The notes: generated from the sequence alone by a model not told the origin. A stretch of DNA of 64,000 bases from Tenericutes bacterium HGW-Tenericutes-1 (GCA_002839155.1 PGXM01000004.1:1-64000); one strand, 5' to 3'; positions 44,452 through 52,460 are shown, counted from the first letter of the stretch. Made by a program: numbers and translations.

Positions 44452-45993
44452 ATGCATTATAATCTCATTTTAGTTTCAATAACCGTCACCATCGGGGTCA
44501 TTGCTTTAATGATCTTTATTTTGACTTTCCTTAATAGAAATAAATATCGAGGATACTTTGGAATACCAATTTTATTTCTTCTACACGCCATCTATGCATT
44601 TGGATATGCGCTCGAATTATCCTCAGACACACTCCTTTTAAAGATTATTTTTAACCACGTGCAAAACTTCGCAATTCCTTTTATTGCCGTTACTTGGTTA
44701 TTTGTTGCAAAAAGATTTACAAGTTATAGCAATAAATTGTTTTGGAAAAAAGAATTATTGTATATGATTATTCCGATACTCTTATTTATTTCAAGTCAGT
44801 TGCACTATTTCACACCGATAAATTGGTATTATAATACCTATGAAATTATCCAATATCAAGGTTTTTTTGGTTACTCAATCGATATTTTAATCTTAGAAAA
44901 AGCGTTTATGTATTATGTTGGCCAAGCATATAGCCTTCTTATCATTGGATATGTAGCTTATTTATACATTAAACGCGCATTAGAAGTGAAAGGCATCCAA
45001 AAAAAACAAGCAATTGGTTTAGCTATATCTGGTATATTGGCATCAATATTAGTCATTCCGGCTTTCTTCAGCCGTTATACGTCAAATATTGATTTAACGT
45101 TATATTATTTAAGTATTATTGGATATATGATTCTATATTCAGTTTACCATTATGAGCTATTGACCTTGATGCCGCTGGTAAATAAGTCTTTATTTAAAGA
45201 TGCGAATTCACCTATTCTCATATTTGACGATAAGTTTGATCTGATAGAGTGGAATTCAAAGGTCAGTGTATTTGATTTTATTGTTCCAAAATACCAAAAT
45301 AAAATTAATGAAGTTATCAAGTTACCGAAATTAGTCGAATCGATAAAACTTATTCAACCTTTCAGTTTTGACTATAATGATAAGCACTTTGTCGTTGAGG
45401 TTCTAGATCTAGTAAATAAAAACGAAAAACCCATTGGATACGTTGTCCATTTCTTGGAAATGAGTATATTTGCTGAAAGGATTAACAAGCTTGATTTTCT
45501 AGCATCACACGATCAGTTAACGAACACTTTGAATCGAAATGGATTTTATGATCGATTCAATCACTTTATTGAAAATATCGATGTAGATAGTGCTTTTACA
45601 TTCTTGATGTATGATTTCGATGATTTTAAAGACGTGAACGATTATTTTGGCCACCTGGGTGGAGATTTGGTGTTGAAAGAAACATCTAAGTTAATCTCTG
45701 AATTCTTACCTAGTGATTCGCTATTATGTCGTTTTGGCGGTGAAGAATTTTTGATTTTTATTCCACATATTACATTATTAGAATCTTTAGATTTGGCTGA
45801 AAAGATGAGAGTACTAATCGAAAATCAAAATTTAATATATCAAGGTAAAACCATCAAAACCAGTATTAGTATTGGCATATATAATTGCACGAAATCAATC
45901 GATTCAAATTTGGATAGTTTAATAGAAAAAGCAGATAAGGCTTTATATAAATCCAAAAAAGAAGGAAAAAACAAAGTATCTACTTTTGATTAG
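44452..45993 (+). CDS. Membrane diguanylate cyclase (7TM-PAS-GGDEF)
   Basis: A 513-residue protein. Seven N-terminal helices (~1-225) resemble the 7TM region found before histidine kinases. A short PAS-like segment follows (~240-330, PILIFDDKFDLIEWNSKV), then a GGDEF domain (~345-513) starting at LDFLASHDQLTNTLNRNGFYDRF. The catalytic loop is intact, CRFGGEEFLIF, so it should make c-di-GMP. The inhibitory RxxD site is missing (PSDS at that place). AGGGG precedes the ATG. Single gene. What it senses is unknown. Confidence 0.88.
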   Translation: MHYNLILVSITVTIGVIALMIFILTFLNRNKYRGYFGIPILFLLHAIYAFGYALELSSDTLLLKIIFNHVQNFAIPFIAVTWLFVAKRFTSYSNKLFWKKELLYMIIPILLFISSQLHYFTPINWYYNTYEIIQYQGFFGYSIDILILEKAFMYYVGQAYSLLIIGYVAYLYIKRALEVKGIQKKQAIGLAISGILASILVIPAFFSRYTSNIDLTLYYLSIIGYMILYSVYHYELLTLMPLVNKSLFKDANSPILIFDDKFDLIEWNSKVSVFDFIVPKYQNKINEVIKLPKLVESIKLIQPFSFDYNDKHFVVEVLDLVNKNEKPIGYVVHFLEMSIFAERINKLDFLASHDQLTNTLNRNGFYDRFNHFIENIDVDSAFTFLMYDFDDFKDVNDYFGHLGGDLVLKETSKLISEFLPSDSLLCRFGGEEFLIFIPHITLLESLDLAEKMRVLIENQNLIYQGKTIKTSISIGIYNCTKSIDSNLDSLIEKADKALYKSKKEGKNKVSTFD

Positions 45994-46097
45994 GTTTTGA
46001 TGATGTGATTCTATAATTGACTATAAGCTTTTTAAATGATATGATTTAAGCACGGAAAAATCTTTGATTTAGTCCGTGTTTTTATAAGGGGAGACTT

Positions 46098-47372
46098 ATG
46101 ATGAAAGACAAAAACTTACCAAGATTTGATATGGTTGAAAAGGCAAGAAAGCAACCATGGTACTTAACTTTACTCGCTTGGGCAATTGCTTTTCCGACCG
46201 TTTGGTCTAGAAAACTAAAAGTTAACAAAGTTAATATGAAAGGTCTCAAACCACCTTATATTTTGCTTTGTACGCACCATGCATTCGTTGATTTTTCTGT
46301 AACTACGGCCGCTATTTTTCCTCATCGCGCTAACTATATCGTCGCAATCGACGGATTTATAAAAAGAGAAGGATTGTTAAGAGCAGTTGGGGCTATTTGT
46401 AAAAGAAAATTCACAAATGATATAGTTTTAATTAAACAAATTCAACACGGACTTAAAGTTAATAAAAACATTGTGGCCATTTATCCAGAGGCTCGATATA
46501 CGCTTGTAGGTACAACGGCAATACTACCTGATTCATTAGGCAAATTATGCAAAATGATGAAAGTTCCAGTTGCAGTATTAAATATGCATGGGGATTATTT
46601 ATCACAACCTGTTTGGAATCTTAATAAAAGAAAAGTAACCTTAGAAGCAGATCTTACTCAAATCGTTACACAAGATGAAATCCTTACATTAGACGTCAAT
46701 GAATTAAATAGTCGCATCAATAAGGCGTTTGAATATGATGAGTATCGTTTTCAAAGAGATACGAAGCGTAAAATTACATTTAAACAGCGCGCCGAAGGCT
46801 TACACAGGGTTTTATATCAATGTCCTCATTGCATGACTGAACATGAAATGGATTCGCTAGGAACAAAATTATGGTGCAATCACTGTCATGCAACTTATGA
46901 GATGGATGAATACGGAGTTTTAAAAAATATCAACGGCAATACGATATTTAGTCATATCCCTGATTGGTATGAATTCGAACGTCAATTTGTCAAAAATCAG
47001 ATTTTAAAAGGTGAATACCGTTTTGAGGATGATGTAGCTGTTGATTCGTTACCCAATTCAGATGGATACGTAAGATTGGGAATAGGTCATTTAGTTCATG
47101 ACCAAAACGGCTTCAAACTAACAGGCAATTTTGATGGTGATGAATTTCTCTTAGAAAAAGAACCGCTATCAATGTATTCTGCTCATATTGAATATGATTA
47201 CTTAGGAAAATTTGGGGATTGTGTCGATTTATCGACTTTGAATGATACTTATTATCTATATCCACAAAACAAGAAGAACGTTGTAACAAAGATCCACTTC
47301 GCAACAGAAGAAATATATAAAATAGTTCAAAATGAAAAAATCGATAGAATAAGAATTGGCGAGGTAAAATAA
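46098..47372 (+). CDS. PlsC-like acyltransferase with C-terminal zinc ribbon
   Basis: A 424-residue protein of the lysophospholipid acyltransferase family. The HX4D motif is CTHHAFVDFSVTT near residue 60, and IYPEARYTLVG near 135 corresponds to the FPEG motif. A zinc-ribbon-like segment follows at ~245-275 (CPHCMTEHEMDSLGTKLWCNHCH) and a further ~150-residue domain of unknown role. It probably acylates a glycerolipid at the membrane face; the exact acceptor cannot be told. GGGGAGA precedes the ATG. A small PQ-loop gene begins two bases after its stop. Confidence 0.85.
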   Translation: MMKDKNLPRFDMVEKARKQPWYLTLLAWAIAFPTVWSRKLKVNKVNMKGLKPPYILLCTHHAFVDFSVTTAAIFPHRANYIVAIDGFIKREGLLRAVGAICKRKFTNDIVLIKQIQHGLKVNKNIVAIYPEARYTLVGTTAILPDSLGKLCKMMKVPVAVLNMHGDYLSQPVWNLNKRKVTLEADLTQIVTQDEILTLDVNELNSRINKAFEYDEYRFQRDTKRKITFKQRAEGLHRVLYQCPHCMTEHEMDSLGTKLWCNHCHATYEMDEYGVLKNINGNTIFSHIPDWYEFERQFVKNQILKGEYRFEDDVAVDSLPNSDGYVRLGIGHLVHDQNGFKLTGNFDGDEFLLEKEPLSMYSAHIEYDYLGKFGDCVDLSTLNDTYYLYPQNKKNVVTKIHFATEEIYKIVQNEKIDRIRIGEVK

Positions 47373-47373
47373 A

Positions 47374-47670
47374 TTGTACGAGATATTTGAAGCAGCAATG
47401 CTAATTTGTTTTGGGGCATCATGGCCGGTTGCGGTAGTGAAAGCATATAAATCAAGAACCGCAAAAGGTATCAGTTTGATTTCATCGTCGTTAATATTGT
47501 CTGGATATATGTTCGGAATTATCTATAAAATCCTATCAAACCAAATTTCTTATGTTCTCATCTTCTACTTTTTCAACTTTTTTATCGTTTTGATTCATTG
47601 TATTTTAATCTATCGAAACATTCAAATCGATAAGAAACAGTCAGAATTGAACGCTCAAAATCAACTTTGA
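47374..47670 (+). CDS. PQ-loop / SemiSWEET-like small membrane protein
   Basis: A 98-residue protein with three helices, the size of one SemiSWEET unit. The first helix ends in SWPVAVVKAYKSRTAKGISLISSSLI, where PQ is replaced by WP but the following KxxxxKSRTAKGIS pattern is typical of the PQ-loop family. SemiSWEETs dimerise and let sugars cross the membrane; the substrate here is unknown. The start is TTG, after GAGG, two bases from the PlsC stop, so both are on one message. A strong terminator follows. Confidence 0.75.
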   Translation: MYEIFEAAMLICFGASWPVAVVKAYKSRTAKGISLISSSLILSGYMFGIIYKILSNQISYVLIFYFFNFFIVLIHCILIYRNIQIDKKQSELNAQNQL

Positions 47671-47680
47671 GCGTTTTTTT
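47650..47680 (+). terminator. Intrinsic terminator
   Basis: AACGCTCAAA pairs with TTTGAGCGTT around a short loop, followed by a T run. Confidence 0.85.
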
Positions 47681-47787
47681 ATTGTTTTTTATAAATATTT
47701 AAATTATTTTTTTCGGAACTCGCTATAAAAAGAGGGTTTTACTCCATTTTTAATTTTCAATAAATATTCTTTTTTGTGAATATTATA

Positions 47788-47848
47788 TTGTATATAGAAG
47801 GCTATATGATATAATAATATTACAAAATATTCATAATTCGAAATATTT
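47788..47848 (+). promoter_or_regulatory. Promoter with internal palindrome before the repeat-peptide gene
   Basis: TTGTAT (47788) and TATAAT (47810) are 16 bases apart. The spacer holds a perfect inverted repeat ATATAG-AAGG-CTATAT (47792-47807), placed as an operator. A second pair AAATATT-n10-AATATTT lies just downstream (47825-47848). A ~110-base leader with a TCGGA/TCCGA hairpin precedes the start codon. The regulator encoded behind the peptide gene is the natural candidate to bind here. Confidence 0.5.
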
Positions 47849-47955
47849 ACAAAAAAATTCACGTGTGATAAGATGGATGTGTTCGGAAAGCTCAATCCGA
47901 CAGTCATGTTAGTTTTGTATTAAAAATCACCACGGGATAATAAGGAGATTGAATT

Positions 47956-48333
47956 ATGAAAAAATCTACATTGAAAGTTTTGTTGTTTTCACTATTAGCA
48001 TTAATGTTTGTTGGTTCAATTACCGTATCATATGCATTAAATAAAACAAATGAAGTATTATCAGCCGCAGGCGGAGTTGAAGATGATCCAGAACCTGAAT
48101 TTGTATACTGCGCTGGTGGAGTTGAAGATGACCCAGAACCCGAATTTGTATACTGTGCAGGTGGAGTAGAGGATGATCCAGAACCTGAATTTGTATACTG
48201 CGCTGGTGGAGTAGAAGATGATCCAGAACCTGAATTTGTATATTGCGCTGGTGGAGTCGAAGATGATCCAGAACCTGAATTTGTGTATTGTTCTTACAAT
48301 TCGATAGATTTAGGAGCAACAAATAGTTTATAG
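47956..48333 (+). CDS. Secreted pro-peptide with five 15-residue repeats
   Basis: A 125-residue protein. Residues 1-27 form a signal peptide (basic MKKSTLK, hydrophobic core, SYA cleavage site). A short linker (LNKTNEVLSA) leads to five perfect tandem copies of AGGVEDDPEPEFVYC (residues 38-112), then the tail SYNSIDLGATNSL. The repeat is acidic, with one Cys each and a GG start, and has no enzyme-like features. The next gene, 67 bases on, encodes an HTH-TPR regulator. Together they look like an RRNPP-type quorum-sensing pair whose precursor yields several identical peptides. A cross-linked peptide product or surface protein is the alternative. AAGGAG precedes the ATG. Confidence 0.8.
   Translation: MKKSTLKVLLFSLLALMFVGSITVSYALNKTNEVLSAAGGVEDDPEPEFVYCAGGVEDDPEPEFVYCAGGVEDDPEPEFVYCAGGVEDDPEPEFVYCAGGVEDDPEPEFVYCSYNSIDLGATNSL
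48067..48291 (+). repeat. Five tandem 45-bp coding repeats
   Basis: Five units of 45 bases encode the same 15 residues. They differ at about nine codons (for example GTT/GTA/GTC, TAC/TAT, TGC/TGT, CCT/CCC), and every difference is synonymous. The DNA has diverged while the peptide is fixed. Confidence 0.95.
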
Positions 48334-48400
48334 TATTTTCAATTAAGGACACAAGGTAAAACAATATAGATAGATTTAAATTGTGTTAAGGATGTATAAC

Positions 48401-49702
48401 ATGACGATTTACGATTTTACGAGCGATTTTTACTTTAAGGAAAACTATGCACTTTCGGTCATGGTTGAGTACTACAAAAAGAAAAATCAGATTACACAAA
48501 AAGAAATCAATGATAATATGAATATTCCCAAGTCGAATTTTCGTCGAGCACAACAGAAAAACTTTGTTGGTTATGGAAACATGATTGAAAAGATGGCAAT
48601 TTACTTGGACATACCGGTTAATATCGACGAGTCTGTTATTTCAGATTTGAACGAACAATTTAGCCAATTTTATACATGCATTGTATTTTCTAAATTTTAT
48701 GAAGGCAAATATTTCTTTGACAACATCGTTGCCAATTTTTCGCGTTATGATCGCACCATCCTTATGATCCCATATTATCTAGCTCAATTCATCTATTATT
48801 TAAGTGAAGTCAATTATACGAATAAAATTAATTATGACAAAATCTCTGAATCGGTTGAAATATTACAGTGGTTCTTAGAAAAAATGTCTGATGAACATCG
48901 GTTCTTATTTTATGAATATATGACAAACTATAATGGCATTTTAAAAAACAAAGAAAATGTTGTACATTATGGAAGATTAACGTCATTCCTATCTCCAAAT
49001 TTTCCAGACTTAGAACCAACAGCTAATTACCATATCTCATTTAGTTTTTCAATGGTATCAGATTTTATTGACGCATTAATTTATGCCAATAAAGCATTAC
49101 CCAAACTTGAAGAACAATTGAATTATACTAAAGCTGTTTTTTGCCGAATGAATATAGCAGCATTGTATAAAAAATTAGGACATCTAGATGAAGCAAAAAG
49201 ATTACTCAAAAAGAATTTAATATATCTAAATTTTAATGACATTCCAAGACTTGATCAAATAACTTATTTAAATTACGCCGATTGTATGTTGATGGAGGAG
49301 AAGTTCGCAGAAGCATATAAGTACTATAATAAAATTGAAACTGAGATTACGAAGAAACAAAATTATGAGTCAATCATGATAGTCTATTGCTTGTATCAAA
49401 TGAAAGAAGAAGAAAAGGCAAGAGGATATATTCAAAATCTTAATAAGCAAAATACTTCAGGTAAATTCCCAATTGAATATTTAACTCTTATTCATTTCTT
49501 TGAAGCCTACTTTGAGAAACTAGGTAACACGGAAATTTTAAAGAAATTCAAGATTGCACAAGAGTACATGCCAAGTTATAGATTTAGAGGACAATATATT
49601 CAAGAGCTTGCACAAGCTATTGTTGACAGCATTCAAAATCCCAAAAACAATAAACACGCTTCAAAAGAAATTGAAAGTAATTCTAGTGTATTTTTAATGT
49701 AG
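48401..49702 (+). CDS. HTH-TPR regulator, RRNPP-like
   Basis: A 433-residue cytosolic protein. I use the ATG at 48401, 8 bases after AAGGA. Residues ~20-75 form an XRE-like helix-turn-helix (YYKKKNQITQKEINDNMNIPKSNFRRAQQKNFVGYGNMIEKMAIYL). The rest is all-helical with TPR-like repeats, for example SFSMVSDFIDALIYANKALPKLEEQLNYTKAVFCRMNIAALYKKLGHLDEAKRLLKKNLIYL and YLNYADCMLMEEKFAEAYKYYNKIE. This layout is that of Rgg/PlcR/ComR-type regulators that bind imported signalling peptides. The repeat pro-peptide gene is immediately upstream. The peptide-binding claim is inference from architecture and pairing. Confidence 0.8.
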   Translation: MTIYDFTSDFYFKENYALSVMVEYYKKKNQITQKEINDNMNIPKSNFRRAQQKNFVGYGNMIEKMAIYLDIPVNIDESVISDLNEQFSQFYTCIVFSKFYEGKYFFDNIVANFSRYDRTILMIPYYLAQFIYYLSEVNYTNKINYDKISESVEILQWFLEKMSDEHRFLFYEYMTNYNGILKNKENVVHYGRLTSFLSPNFPDLEPTANYHISFSFSMVSDFIDALIYANKALPKLEEQLNYTKAVFCRMNIAALYKKLGHLDEAKRLLKKNLIYLNFNDIPRLDQITYLNYADCMLMEEKFAEAYKYYNKIETEITKKQNYESIMIVYCLYQMKEEEKARGYIQNLNKQNTSGKFPIEYLTLIHFFEAYFEKLGNTEILKKFKIAQEYMPSYRFRGQYIQELAQAIVDSIQNPKNNKHASKEIESNSSVFLM

Positions 49703-49726
49703 TTTTGCGTTATAATATATAGCGAT

Positions 49727-49768
49727 ACATCCGTGACATTTCTCCTAAAGATGTCACGGATGTTTTTG
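49727..49768 (+). terminator. Intrinsic terminator
   Basis: ACATCCGTGACAT pairs perfectly over 13 bases with ATGTCACGGATGT, followed by TTTTG; it ends the peptide/regulator unit. Confidence 0.85.
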
Positions 49769-49805
49769 TAAAGAGAAGAAGTAAAATAGAGTGAGGAAGA
49801 TATAG

Positions 49806-50645
49806 ATGAAAGCAAATTATCATACCCATACAAAGCTTTGTGGGCACGCTGTTGGAATGAGTGAAGACTATATAAAAGAAGCGATTAAGAACAATTTTGA
49901 GACGATAGGAATATCTGATCACGGTCCAATACCGAGAGAATATATGTCGGATATTGACTATAAAAATAACTATCTTGAATACCAAATGGATAATAAAGTG
50001 TTTGATGAAATCTATCTTCCTGATATAGAAAAATCGATTAGAAAATATAGCAATAAGATAAAAATCTTCAAGGGAATCGAAATAGAGTATCTTACTGGAC
50101 ATGACGATTATTACAGAAAACTTCTAAGCAAATTAGACTACATGTCGTTGGGCGTTCATTTTTTTGAAATGCCAAACGGAATATATAATACATATGATTT
50201 GATGAATAAAGAAACTGTCTATTACTATGGAGAACAAGTTGTAAAAGCGCTTGAAACTGGTTTCTTTGCGATTCTTAATCACCCAGATTTATACATGATG
50301 TCATACAAAAACCAACAAGATGAACCGGAGTTCGATTATCATTGCGAACAAGTTGCAGTAAGAATTATTGAAGCTGCAATTAAAAATAATGTGTATTTAG
50401 AGATAAATGGAGGCGGCCCTAGAAGAGAAAAAATTAGGGTTGGATCAACGATGCAATATGTTTATCCAAGAGATGAATTTTGGAGGGTTGTTGAAAGATA
50501 TAAAGAAGCGAAAGTAATAATAGGAATTGACTCACACAATCCTAAAGAGTTTTATGATAATGTAATAAAAGATGTGGAATTATATTCGAAAAAGTTTAAT
50601 TTCAAAGTCCTAAACGATTCGGATAGTATAATTAATAAGGGATAA
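49806..50645 (+). CDS. PHP-domain phosphatase (HisK/histidinol-phosphatase-like)
   Basis: A 279-residue metal-dependent phosphoesterase of the PHP family. Metal ligands: YHTHTKLCGHA (N-terminal His pair plus His), ISDHGPIP, KGIEIEYL (Glu), SLGVHFFEMPNG, ILNHPDLYMM and IGIDSHNPKEF (Asp-His). The layout matches HisJ/HisK-type histidinol phosphatases, but no histidine-biosynthesis gene is nearby, so the substrate may be another phosphate ester. GAGGAAG precedes the ATG. Single gene before a long AT island. Confidence 0.85.
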   Translation: MKANYHTHTKLCGHAVGMSEDYIKEAIKNNFETIGISDHGPIPREYMSDIDYKNNYLEYQMDNKVFDEIYLPDIEKSIRKYSNKIKIFKGIEIEYLTGHDDYYRKLLSKLDYMSLGVHFFEMPNGIYNTYDLMNKETVYYYGEQVVKALETGFFAILNHPDLYMMSYKNQQDEPEFDYHCEQVAVRIIEAAIKNNVYLEINGGGPRREKIRVGSTMQYVYPRDEFWRVVERYKEAKVIIGIDSHNPKEFYDNVIKDVELYSKKFNFKVLNDSDSIINKG

Positions 50646-51593
50646 CGCCAATTTAATCCTTCAAAAAAAATTTTATAAGGTCAAATTAAAGCCTAAAAAT
50701 AGCCATTATTATAAAATATGGATATTATTATTAGTTAATATCAATATGATTAAGTTATAAAATACTTTTTTAAGCTCATATTCAATTCAACTCTTATATT
50801 TGTTTTTATTGTGTTTATTTCGACAATAAAATTAAATAAATGGCTAAATCTAGATGTTTATGTAATGTAAAAAATATTTTTTTAAATACTGAAAAATCAT
50901 GATTTTTTTGACAATATTAACATTTTTTCTTATATGTTAAGTACATTTGTGCTCCGATCAATCTTAATTATTCCAGATTTATTAAATTCTTTGAGACAAA
51001 TGAGAAATGTGGTACAACTATAATTCTTGTTATTCGTATGTTTAATTTAGTGTTAATGGCTAAAAATAGAGGTTTTTAGCTCCATGATTTTTTGTCTCCA
51101 TTCTATAATTCATGTATTTTATCAATGTTTATTTCATATTTTTTTTACCTTATCGATTCTAATCGCTTTTCGTCTTTTTTCTTATTTAATTTCTTTCTTG
51201 TAAGTATTTCCATACATTTTTCTCTCCATTAAAAGTAGTACGATCTTATTTGCATTATTTTTTTTGCTTTGTCTTACAATAATTTTCTTGATTCTTGATA
51301 GTTTTATTTAGATAGGTTTTTCATATGTAATTGCTTATTTTGATATTCAATTTTTGATTTCCTTCCTTTTGATTTATTTCTATCGATTTTATAAGCTTAT
51401 GTCTATAAAACAATTTTTTCCTAAATCATTTATGAATCGTTATGGTTATCTTAATTCAATATAGATCGTCTAGTTAATTTCTTTGAATTATATAAATCAA
51501 TTTAATTTAATTATCACATATTTTTGTATATCATTTATTTAACCATCTTTATTTTGTTTATTTTTGAAATATGTATTTATTTGTCTCAGTTAA
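50646..51593. other. 0.95-kb AT-rich island without genes
   Basis: No usable ORF or RNA gene is seen. Much of the plus strand is T-rich. Copies of the CTAWWWWTAG-centred motif lie at 50694 (CTAAAAATAG), 50844 (CTAAATCTAG, one base off) and 51060 (CTAAAAATAG), each flanked by ATGG on one side as in the island at 40-41.5 kb. The promoter of the next gene lies at the very end, so it does not explain this stretch. Confidence 0.7.
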
Positions 51594-51622
51594 TTGACTT
51601 TTAGTTCTTCAAGATATATAAT
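51594..51622 (+). promoter_or_regulatory. Promoter of the HMA gene
   Basis: TTGACT (51594) and TATAAT (51617) with a 17-base spacer, 23 bases before the ATG. Confidence 0.7.
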
Positions 51623-51644
51623 TTAATCAACTTGAGGTGATCTT

Positions 51645-51851
51645 ATGAAGAAAGCAATTATTGAAGGAATGTGTTGTTCCGGTTGTGCAAAAGACATTAA
51701 ATTCATTCTATCGAATATATATGGAATCTCTAATGTTAGTGTTTCTTTTGAGGGCGGTTACGCATTGTTTGAAGGGTTTGTTTCAAAGGATATCATTTCA
51801 AGCGCTTTATCAGATGAAGGGTATCGACTCATTGATATTATTAAGGAATAA
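51645..51851 (+). CDS. Heavy-metal-associated (HMA) domain protein
   Basis: A 68-residue CopZ-like ferredoxin-fold protein. The metal-binding motif is GMCCSGCAKDIK (GMxCxxC) at residues 9-20. The rest shows the usual strand pattern (GISNVSVSFEGGYALFEG, ISSALSDEGYRLIDI). It may carry copper(I) or another soft metal in the cytosol. No copper ATPase or CsoR-like gene is adjacent, so its partner is elsewhere. GAGGTG precedes the ATG; a small terminator follows. Confidence 0.85.
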   Translation: MKKAIIEGMCCSGCAKDIKFILSNIYGISNVSVSFEGGYALFEGFVSKDIISSALSDEGYRLIDIIKE

Positions 51852-51856
51852 GATCG

Positions 51857-51880
51857 AAGCTCTGATGAGCTTTTTCTTTT
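51857..51880 (+). terminator. Short intrinsic terminator
   Basis: AAGCTC-TGAT-GAGCTT followed by TTTCTTTT. Confidence 0.65.
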
Positions 51881-51940
51881 TCAACTTTTCTTTTTCTTGA
51901 CTAATTGATACAAATGTATAATAATAGTAATAGGCCTTTT

Positions 51941-52015
51941 AGGGGTGTGGTGTCAACGGTAGCACGACAGTCTCCAAAACTGTTTGTACGGGTTCGAATC
52001 CTGTCACCCCTGCCA
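51941..52015 (+). tRNA. tRNA-Trp (CCA)
   Basis: Acceptor AGGGGTG/CACCCCT, discriminator G, anticodon loop CTCCAAA giving CCA, encoded CCA tail. TTGACT and TATAAT lie upstream. No TCA-anticodon tRNA-Trp is seen, in line with TGA being a stop. Confidence 0.95.
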
Positions 52016-52030
52016 ACATATAAATTTAAG

Positions 52031-52060
52031 TTGCACACTAATCGGTGTGTAATTTTTTTT
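52031..52060 (+). terminator. tRNA-Trp terminator
   Basis: TTGCACAC pairs with GTGTGTAA (one G-U), followed by a long T run. Confidence 0.8.
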
Positions 52061-52154
52061 GCTTTTTTTTAATATGTACTTTTGTCATTTAATAATTATT
52101 AGTATAATAGAAATATCCACAGATACTATAACTTTTAAGTAAGGAGGAACTATC

Positions 52155-52460
52155 ATGAAAACGAGCCATAGAATAAAAGAATTGAGAGGAATTAATGAAT
52201 TACAAGACAAAGTTGTTGAAGAAGTGTTAGAGGCTTATTATTTTCTTAGACGGCAGGACGAAGTCGAAACAATCAAAGCAACCTTAGCAATCATTAACGA
52301 GTACAAAGATATGACAAGTATTTTTTGTGCAAATTGCCAAAAAGATCACTATTGCGATGATTGTTTTCCAATGAAGAAAAGAGAAGTGTTTGAAAAAATC
52401 GAAGAGTTGTTGAACGATCAATTGACCAATCTTCCTGATATTTACAAGCTACCCAACTAA
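52155..52460 (+). CDS. Hypothetical Cys-motif protein
   Basis: A 101-residue soluble protein with a good AAGGAGG site before the ATG. The N-terminal half is helical and charged (HRIKELRGINELQDKVVEEVLEAYYFLRRQDEVETIKATLAIINEY). A compact cysteine motif follows (FCANCQKDHYCDDCFP), which could bind zinc, then another helix (REVFEKIEELLNDQL). I do not recognise the family. It is a single gene with its own terminator, so it is probably real. A small adaptor or DNA/RNA-binding role would be a guess. Confidence 0.65.
   Translation: MKTSHRIKELRGINELQDKVVEEVLEAYYFLRRQDEVETIKATLAIINEYKDMTSIFCANCQKDHYCDDCFPMKKREVFEKIEELLNDQLTNLPDIYKLPN

Noticed and set aside
48067-48291. CRISPR array
   Set aside because: Units are contiguous 45-bp in-frame coding repeats with no spacers and no cas genes.
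48020-48364. Minus-strand ORF opposite the repeat protein
   Set aside because: It exists only because the 45-bp repeat is open on both strands; no start site signal, and only the plus strand has a signal peptide, ribosome binding site and synonymous-only variation.
49710-50102. 130-residue minus-strand ORF opposite the PHP gene
   Set aside because: A shadow of the PHP reading frame and the terminator; the plus strand carries the metal-binding motifs and ribosome binding site.
51941-52015. TGA read as tryptophan (mycoplasma code)
   Set aside because: The only tRNA-Trp seen has a CCA anticodon, and several genes (for example kdd and nrdD) end in TGA exactly where homologues end.
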